From: Charina bottae
Lineage: Eukaryota > Chordata > Lepidosauria > Squamata > Charinaidae
Reading direction: 5' to 3'
Assembly (NCBI GenBank): GCA_023362775.1
Contig: JALMGJ010000002.1
Span: forward strand, 104,451,981-104,515,980
DNA length: 64,000 bases
This document shows positions 57,601 through 64,000 of this stretch, in pieces. A program made the position numbers and the translations under genes. A model generated the notes under the pieces. The model saw nothing but the letters and a program-made list of their open reading frames with translations, was not told where the DNA came from and ran no database searches. Every line of letters begins with the position of its first letter. The first letter of the stretch is position 1.

Positions 57601-57892
57601 ATCTTACATTCCAGGTTCCTATGCAATATTGTTCTTTATAGCATCAGACTTTCCTTCCACTTCCAGACACATCCACAACTGAGTGTCCTTTCGGCTTTGG
57701 CCCAGCCGTTTCACTCTTTCTGGAGCTACTCGGAATTGCCTTCCGCTCTTCCCCAGTAGCATTTTGGACACCTTCCGACCTGAGGGGCTCATCTTCCGGT
57801 GTCATATCTTTTAGCCTTTTGATACTCTCCATGGGTTTTCTTGGCAAGGATACTGGGGTGGTTTGCCATTCCCTCCTCCAGTTTTGGACCAC
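54614..57892 (-). pseudogene. BovB endonuclease-reverse transcriptase ORF, several lesions
   Basis: The domain order is as in copy 1. Visible lesions, compared with copy 1: a TGA replaces an arginine codon (CGA) near 57643, just before GTWNVRTMNQGK-equivalent sequence. The 176-bp palindrome with a 14-bp duplication interrupts the frame after KAREFQ at 55.9 kb. One A is lost in the A-run near 55275, in the NIKK region. A TAG replaces the GAG of ETVEDRKAW near 54678. From 57598 to 55900 the frame is open for 560 codons through the endonuclease (IGDWNAKVGS, SDHELL) and into the reverse-transcriptase fingers. The catalytic YADD region remains in the part right after the palindrome. Confidence 0.88.
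55708..55911. mobile_element. 176-bp palindromic PLE end (71-bp arms) in BovB copy 2
   Basis: The 14-bp repeat CTGGAACTCTCTTG lies at 55708-55721 and 55898-55911. The element is 55722-55897. Positions 55756-55826 and 55827-55897 are perfect inverted repeats with no spacer. The left overhang is again 34 nt (55722-55755) and nearly the same as in the 51.7-kb element. The joint lies inside hammerhead stem II (AAGGAG | CTCCTT), so the CTGAAGA half of the core is missing in both arms while GAAAC remains. Confidence 0.9.
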
Positions 57893-57930
57893 GTTTTGTC
57901 AGAACTCTCCGTCATGACCTGTTTTAGCCA

Positions 57931-59959
57931 CAACAACTGGTATTTCTGAAGCTAGACTACAACTTTAGTCCAAGAAATCCTCTTACAGACATCTTGTATT
58001 CTCTTTTTATTTTTACGTATCTTTAAACTTTAACAACTCTCTGCTTGGACCAGTTTGCTATGTTCCTAAACCTACCAGTAGCCCTAAGAATGCAATTTGA
58101 CCTATTTCCATCCTGTTTATACTTTATCTATCTTGCCAGACCCCTGTGCTTCCCATTCAGGGCTTAGAAGACCCTGTCCCTATGATTTTGCCTACCAGTT
58201 CAAAGGTTGTGATTGGGGTACCTAGTGGTGGTGGTATGATCAGTAGGGTCACTTCTCAGTCACTGAATCCAATACCTTCTCTCCCCACTGTGCCATTTTT
58301 CACAAGCAAGGGTAAAAAAGTTTGTTTTTTCCTCTTCTTGGTGAAGCTAAAGTGACCATTTGCTTTATGGTGGAGCTCTAAAACAACTAATTGGGACCAG
58401 AGCTTTGTGATTTTGAATTGGCATAGGATAGATTAGAACAATCTGCTTTTATGCATGTATGTGTGATCTCTCTCTCTCTCTCCCTCCCTCCCTCCCTCCA
58501 CCCATCTCATATACATGATTCTGGGCGGCTACCAATTAAAATAAAATAAGAACAAAGTAAAACACAACCAGTGATCCTAAGTATTCTCAAATATATTGGA
58601 CAATTTACCATACTTTTTTTCATCATGCTAATGGGTTTGCAATCAAAACTAGAGCTCCAGATTAAAATGTATCTGTTACCCCAAAACAGTTCAATCACAA
58701 TTTGTAGGCCATGTTGAGAAATAGAAATAAGGAAGCAGGTCCCCCTCTCAAAAAAGAGGACCAAGCAGTCCATTTTGTAGGGCAGGAAGAAAAATGGAAT
58801 GCAACAGAGTTTGTACATAATGCTTATTCTTGAATCATAGCATTGCCGAAATTCTTTGGTTACAGCTTGCTAACTTTCTTCAATAAATATTATTTATCAG
58901 AAGTTCTTGGATTTCTTATGAACTTGCCTAAGCGATTGCAATCCAGCCTGTTGGGTGAAATCGGACAACCCTGTCAAGCATGCCCAGTCGCATTAGGTTG
59001 GTTTGAGGAGTTACAGCTTTGTAGGTTTCATTTAAAAACTCATTTTTGTACATTTAGAAGCCTTGGGCCTCCTTGGATCCTGTTCTCTAGTAATCTTATT
59101 TATTGATGGGGTTTATTGATGTGGCCACAGAACTCTTGACATTTGTGTCTGAACATCAGAAATCAAGAACATGGTGACAAAATATGCAATATGCATATGC
59201 AGCTGGCTTTGAGTATTCAGGTCTTTTAAGATAGAAAATGGGTGTTAGATTAAGCAGGCTCTGAGGCAACGCTGCATCCAGCATCTATTAATGTGTCTGT
59301 ATGTAGTGCTAGACTTGGTCATTTCAGAAAGAAGTCAGCATTTTAATGCTTTTTTAGGTTCATTTCCTAGCAATTTGAGTGATTTTTCACTCTGATAAAA
59401 TTTGGCATTTGTGCTCTGCAATGGAATATGTAATATTTTGGGGCTTCATACTGATTTTCTCTTTGTTATAAATTTGGAAACAATATCATTGTATGAACAA
59501 AATCTGTTTGAAATAGCTAGTAATGTCTTGCTATGAAATCCTAGTTTCTATTTCAAAGGTATAAATGAAATGCAACCGGCAAGGCTTTCATTTCATTAAT
59601 TTCTGTGGTGGTACAAGCCTCATTCAGGCAAAACCTTTGCATGGAGCTCTTAACATACAAACAGCAGAGAAGACCCCATCCTAAATCCCACTGGAAAGGT
59701 ACAGCATGATTGTCTGCATGCAAAGTTAGGCTCCTTGCTGCTTATTGTTACTAATGTCCTAGCATGACTTACAGGAGGGGCTGCTTACCATTTCTCACAT
59801 GTTTTGAGCAATAACAAAGGTACATATTTCCTAAACAGGCTTAGTGAGAAACAAACAAGAAATGCTTAACACTTGTAGCTCTTTTCAGGTGTTTCTAGGG
59901 AGTAGAAGTATACTGGGGCTTATGACAGAACAGATTAGTGATGATGTATAGAACTGAAT
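57931..59959. other. Non-coding, one microsatellite
   Basis: Contains a (CT)n(CCCT)n tract at 58467-58500. No exon or repeat was recognised elsewhere. Confidence 0.4.
58467..58500. repeat. (CT)n(CCCT)n microsatellite
   Basis: A CT run followed by CCCT units. Confidence 0.85.
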
Positions 59960-60210
59960 GAACATAAGAACATAAGCAGTGCCCTGCTGTATTGGACCCC
60001 TGGCCCATGTAGTCCAGTTGTCTGTTCCCACAGTGGCCAGCCAACTGCACAAGGAAGCCCACTAGACTCCCAGCAGATGGCCTTCAGAGGCAGTCACACT
60101 GCCATCAAGGCTAATGGCCATTGATCCCCTTGACTTCCATGAATTGGCCCAACCCGTTTTTGAAGCCAGCCAGGCTGGTAGCTAGCACCACATCTCATGT
60201 ATGAATATTG
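59960..60210. mobile_element. Dispersed amniote repeat (AACATAAGAACATAAG type)
   Basis: It begins AACATAAGAACATAAGCAG and has GGCCCATGTAGTCCAGT, CACAGTGGCCAGCCA, CTAATGGCCATTGATC and CCATGAATTGGCCC in the order found in a repeat common across reptile genomes. I cannot give the family name or class. Confidence 0.5.
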
Positions 60211-60867
60211 CTACAGAATGCACTTAAATTATACCTGTTGTAGTTTAAAATGTAGTATTCTCAGTAGTACCTGTTCACTGTAAGCTGATATTCATGAAGT
60301 GTATATGGAGAGTAGAAAAATTAAACATGTGTAAATTAGGCCCAAGCCTTCTTTCTTTCAGTAGGGTTGTATCAGAAAAATTAGGGTGGGTGATGGTTTT
60401 ATTTTATAGTAAAGGTACATTTAGTTCTCAGTGAATTGTTTTTCACCCTTCTCTCAACATGCAGAGGATATGGTGGTTGTTCCATAAGCATATTTTCCTT
60501 CATGAGCCAAATTAGAGCATACACTTGCTCTGCCTGTGACTTAAAGCTTCTGGAAGTTGGCCTCTGACCGAATCTTTTTTTTTTTTTTGGCCTTCTCCTG
60601 TAAGTTGGCTAGGCTAACCAAAATCCTCTTATGCTTAGAAACCATGAGAACATTCTTTGAGTTATAAACTTGAATAATTTGTTCCCTATACTGCGTCTAG
60701 TCAACAAGCCTGGGAAAGGAAAAGCCTATTTCTGGATTGCTTGGGCTGTAATTTGTAAAGTTCATCTGCTACTCTGAGCTTTTGCCTGCTTTGATGCAGA
60801 ACTAGACATTCCGCTTAAATATAGCATGAGATTTTGAGTCTTGGCATATAGTATTATTCACCTAGTG
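60211..60867. other. Non-coding, no feature recognised
   Basis: A poly-T run occurs at about 60576-60588. No gene was seen. Confidence 0.35.
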
Positions 60868-60881
60868 TTGATATCATTGTA

Positions 60882-61177
60882 ATCAACCCTGACTGCTCAT
60901 TGGAAGGACAGATACTGAAGCTGAAGCTCAAATACTTTGGCCACCTAATGCGAAGAGAGGACTCACTGGAAAAGACCCTGATGCTGGGAAAGACTGAAGG
61001 CAAAAGGAGAAGGGGACGGCAGAGGATGAGATGGTTAGATAGCATCACCGATGTAATGAACATGAATTTGAGTAAACTCCGGGAGACAGTGGAGGACAGG
61101 AAGGCCTGGCATGCCACGGTCCATGAGGTCACAAAGAGTCGGACACGACTAAATGACTGAACAACAACAACAACAAA
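60882..61177 (+). mobile_element. BovB 3' fragment, copy 3 (5'-truncated)
   Basis: It starts inside the C-terminal coding part (ATCAACCCTGACTGCTC) and runs open for 86 codons (YFGHLMRREDSLEKTLML to VTKSRTRLND) to the stop and (AAC)n tail. The flanking repeats TTGATATCATTGTA (60868-60881) and TTGATATTGCATTGTA (61178-61193) look like a target duplication with a 2-bp difference. The coding part has no lesion, which suggests a recent insertion. Confidence 0.88.
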
Positions 61178-61193
61178 TTGATATTGCATTGTA

Positions 61194-63069
61194 TCTCAAC
61201 CCTATGGAATTGAAGGTCTAAACAGTGGTCCTAACAATCTCTTACAAGGAACAATGTGATTTTTGGATCTGAATGTTATTCCTGAGATAATTTAACAAAA
61301 GGAGTTAAAATAAAAATCAAACTCTTCTGACTGAGCAAGCAGGATTTGTTCACAAATATGCCTAGCATGCAGCTCATTTCACATTTCCATCCCAACATGC
61401 TATGTCCATTATAATTCTTGTTCAAAATATCAGGCATTTTATCTTATGAGAAGTAGAAACAGGCTTGCTAGAATTTCAATAAGAATGCATGGAGTGAAGG
61501 AGAGCAGGCTGTGATGTATTTCTGTGACCAAAATAATTGAAGCTCTCTCACATTGAGAGAAGGAATGAAACTACTTCCTATTTTTCTAGAAACACTTGTT
61601 CCTTTCCTATAATTAATTGATTTGGGACATACTAATTTAGAGTCTAATGCCTTCAGACTTCATTTACCTCTTAAGTAAATTCTTATCTTTACAAATACTG
61701 TGTATTTTAGCAAACCTTTGATATGGAAGCTTTTTTCAAGCCTTGATTCAGCCTCTTTTGTAAAGGATGTATTTCATCTGCCAGATAGTTGGCAGCATGT
61801 AACCTTGCCTGATTTCAGAAAGCTAGGCAGGGTCAGGTCAAATTAGATCATGGATGACATGAATGGATGGTAGGCTAGACTGCAAAGATGAAAAAACATT
61901 CTGCAAGAAGACTGTTGCAAACCAACTTCCATAATGTTGCCAAGAAAATGACATGGATGTACCCATGAAGTCCTCAGAACTTCTGTACATTATGTACTAC
62001 ATTATCTTCTTGTAGGATACACAATTTATGTTTTACCTGGTGGTTCTTTTAGCTTTTAGCTCCACAAAATGAAGTGGACTGAATGGTATCAGCAATGATT
62101 TGCTGTTGCTAGTACTTCCTTGACAGTTTGGATATCATCCAGTGCTGATGGGAATGGCTTTATGTAAGACAGCACTTCTGTTTTTTGTTCGTGATGACAT
62201 TATCAAGTCCATGATAAGTTTGCCAGTCACTCTTTTTGCTGAACCTGTAGGCAGCATGTGGGAAGGCAACAGATGCTGTCATACTGTCAGATGGGAAAGA
62301 CTGGGAAGAAAGTTTTCTATTACTTGATAGCGCGTGGTGCAGTTAACACATTCTCCCAGCTAAGGTTGTGTTCAAAACCAAGAACAAAGGCAAGGGGTTA
62401 AGTTCTTTTTCCTACACTGCCCCACATCTTTGTTCCTCATCTGTGCAGCTTAATCAGCAATTTCCTCCTTGATGAAACCAAATTGGCACAGTGGAATTTG
62501 AGTGAGTTTGCAATTGTGGTTTGAAGGGCAATTATAATTTGCCAGTTCAGATATTTTAAAAAAATAACAACTTGATGAAATGAAGAAGCAATTGATCAAG
62601 ACATGTATGTCAAGGAAGAGAAAAGAGAGTGATTAAGATTCTGTCTTATTTTTGATTCTTCAAAATAGTATTTGGAGACTTGAATTCTAACTTTATTGTA
62701 AGGCTGTTGTGTTTTGTGAGGACCTGCAAATAAAGTATGCTACTGTACCTGGACAATGTTAAGTCACCTTTTTCATCTAGTGAAAAAAAGCCCCATAAAA
62801 TTAGATAGGAGACTTGAGAGTGCAATGTGACGTTGAACGGCTTCTAAAGTTTACAACTAATCACTAGTCAAAATATTGTGTTTTGTAGTACTATTTTTAT
62901 CTGTAAATGAGTTTGTGTGTATTTGTGTGTGCCTGCCAAATGTAATTATTTTTATGACTGAGTATAAGACTTAAGAATAAAACACAAAAAACCCTAGTTC
63001 AATGTATTGGAGGATGAAGATACAAACCCGTGTCCACAAAACAAAGAATCTGTTTTGAGTGTCCCATCC
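61194..63069. other. Non-coding, no feature recognised
   Basis: AT-rich intron-like sequence. No exon, RNA gene or clear repeat was seen. Confidence 0.4.
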
Positions 63070-63298
63070 ATAAGAAACTAGTCTGGCATAGTTGTTGGGG
63101 TGCTGCGTTAGGATGGGGAAACTCAGGTTCAAGTCCAGCCTCAAGCTATGGAAGCTCACCAGATGACTTTGGTCAGTCATTCTTTCTTAGCCCAACAATG
63201 TTGTGTCATTATTGTTGGGAAAAAATGTGGTTGGTGCTGTTAATGCCACCTTGAGCTCTTGGAAGAAAAGTGGGATGTAAATTTAACTAATCTAACTA
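63070..63298 (+). mobile_element. MIR-like tRNA-derived SINE
   Basis: Box A-like TGGCATAGTTGTTGGGG lies at 63085-63101 and box B GGTTCAAGTCC at 63126-63136. A body with GGTCAGTCATTCTTTCTTAG follows, then a LINE-like tail (CCACCTTGAGCTCTTGG, GGGATGTAAATTTAA). Same family as 5635-5825. Confidence 0.65.
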
Positions 63299-63746
63299 AT
63301 AACATAACAAAATAAAATAATAGAGCACAGTACTCAAAGCAGTCAGAACAGTCAAAACGACACTGCTTGAAACAGATGAGTTTTGCTTTGCTCTTGGCAT
63401 ATATGGGTCTCATTCCATACTTGGAACACTGGAAAAGCTTGTTATGAGATCAGAATGTTTTTAGGTCAAAACATCTGGCATATCCCTCCTGGAGCAACAG
63501 AAAGGAAAGAACACCCATTTCTTTTCATGAGCTTATACATGGTGTTCATGATAGGGATGATATAATAACAGTACCCAGGGCAACCATATGGTTTCTGTAT
63601 GCTGTAGATATAATGTATTATTAAGTTTACTTTTATTATTAAAAATAATTTATATTATTTTTATTATTTGAGATATTCACATGCTACAACATGCAAAGTT
63701 AAAGCTTTTCTTTACTTGGGTTTATAAGTATAATACATACTATGGG
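63299..63746. other. Non-coding, no feature recognised
   Basis: AT-rich. A TTATTATT-rich piece lies near 63618-63668. Confidence 0.35.
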
Positions 63747-64000
63747 GTGCTTAAGGGGCATGCTGGCTCAGTGGGTAAGACACCAGGCTTGTTGATCGGA
63801 AGATCGCAAGTTCGGAGGTTCAAATCCCTAGCACCGTGTGACGGAGTGAGCTCCTGCACTCGCCCCAGCTCTTGCCAACCTAGCAATTAAAAAGCATGCA
63901 AATGCAAGTAGATTAATAGGTACCACTTCGGTGGGAAGGTAACAGCGTTCCGCGTACGTCATGCCGGCCACATGACCGTGGAAGCGTCTTCGGACAACGC
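63747..64000 (+). mobile_element. tRNA-derived SINE, cut by the window edge
   Basis: Box A-like TGGCTCAGTGGG at 63764-63775 and box B GGTTCAAATCC at 63817-63827 mark a tRNA head. The body contains GGTACCACTTCGGTGGGAAG and ends at the window edge within GTCTTCGGACAACGC. From memory of squamate SINEs, a BovB-like tail would follow just outside. Confidence 0.7.

Larger units (their letters stand above)
54601..57921 (-). mobile_element. BovB LINE copy 2, slightly 5'-truncated
   Basis: The minus-strand copy starts (3') with (GTT)n TCAGTCGTTTAGTCG at 54601 and lacks about the first 75 bp of the leader present in copy 1. The 9-bp repeat TTTTAGCCA flanks it at 54592-54600 and 57922-57930. A 176-bp palindrome sits inside at 55722-55897. 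Most of the sequence matches copy 1 very closely, so both are young members of one family. Confidence 0.9.

Noticed and set aside
63764..63827. True tRNA gene
   Set aside because: Box A and box B are present, but the cloverleaf is poor and a SINE body follows.

Overview
This window looks like nuclear DNA from a squamate reptile (lizard or snake). The evidence is the mix of repeats. There are near-intact BovB (RTE-clade) LINEs, tRNA-derived SINEs whose 3' tails resemble the BovB tail, many L2 fragments, Penelope-like elements (PLEs), and short hAT elements with 8-bp target duplications. The sequence is AT-rich, has many microsatellites and carries no operon-like gene arrangement. The species cannot be named from the sequence.

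Host coding content is minimal. The only host exon I can support is a 72-bp leucine-rich-repeat exon at 8972-9043 (+), with good splice signals on both sides. Its peptide matches the first LRR block of SLIT proteins, best SLIT3. I therefore read most of the window as introns of a SLIT gene running left to right. No neighbouring SLIT exon was found.

Layout: L2 remnants (-) at 1-1130 and 3205-3700; SINEs at 5.6, 7.7 and 8.4 kb; the SLIT exon at 9.0 kb; a PLE relic at 10.1 kb; a 3-kb LINE of uncertain clade (-) at 14.4-17.4 kb; a hAT element at 18.9 kb; about 7 kb of mostly unique intron; a mariner-like relic at 26.5 kb and a SINE with clean duplications at 27.3 kb; an L1-like remnant at 28.1-32.8 kb split by a full-length BovB (+) at 29.4-32.6 kb; hAT elements at 35.0, 36.4-37.6 and 37.9-38.3 kb; an RTE fossil at 39.0 kb; an L2 (+) at 41.4-45.5 kb split by a 2.7-kb PLE; a hAT element at 47.6 kb; a perfect hairpin at 49.2 kb; a second RTE LINE (-) at 49.9-53.8 kb split by a 673-bp palindrome; a second BovB (-) at 54.6-57.9 kb split by a 176-bp palindrome; a BovB 3' fragment at 60.9 kb; and SINEs at 63.1 kb and at the right edge.

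The most striking pattern is the set of three PLE insertions at 42.0-44.8, 51.7-52.4 and 55.7-55.9 kb. Each lies inside an older LINE and is flanked by a 13-14 bp target duplication. Each is a head-to-head inverted pair of PLE 3' ends, and the left arm is always 30-34 nt longer than the right. Two of the three carry recognisable hammerhead-ribozyme cores. PLEs with hammerhead ribozymes and inverted terminal copies are known in principle. The repeated geometry within 14 kb, and a 319-bp apparently perfect palindrome, are what make this locus worth checking.
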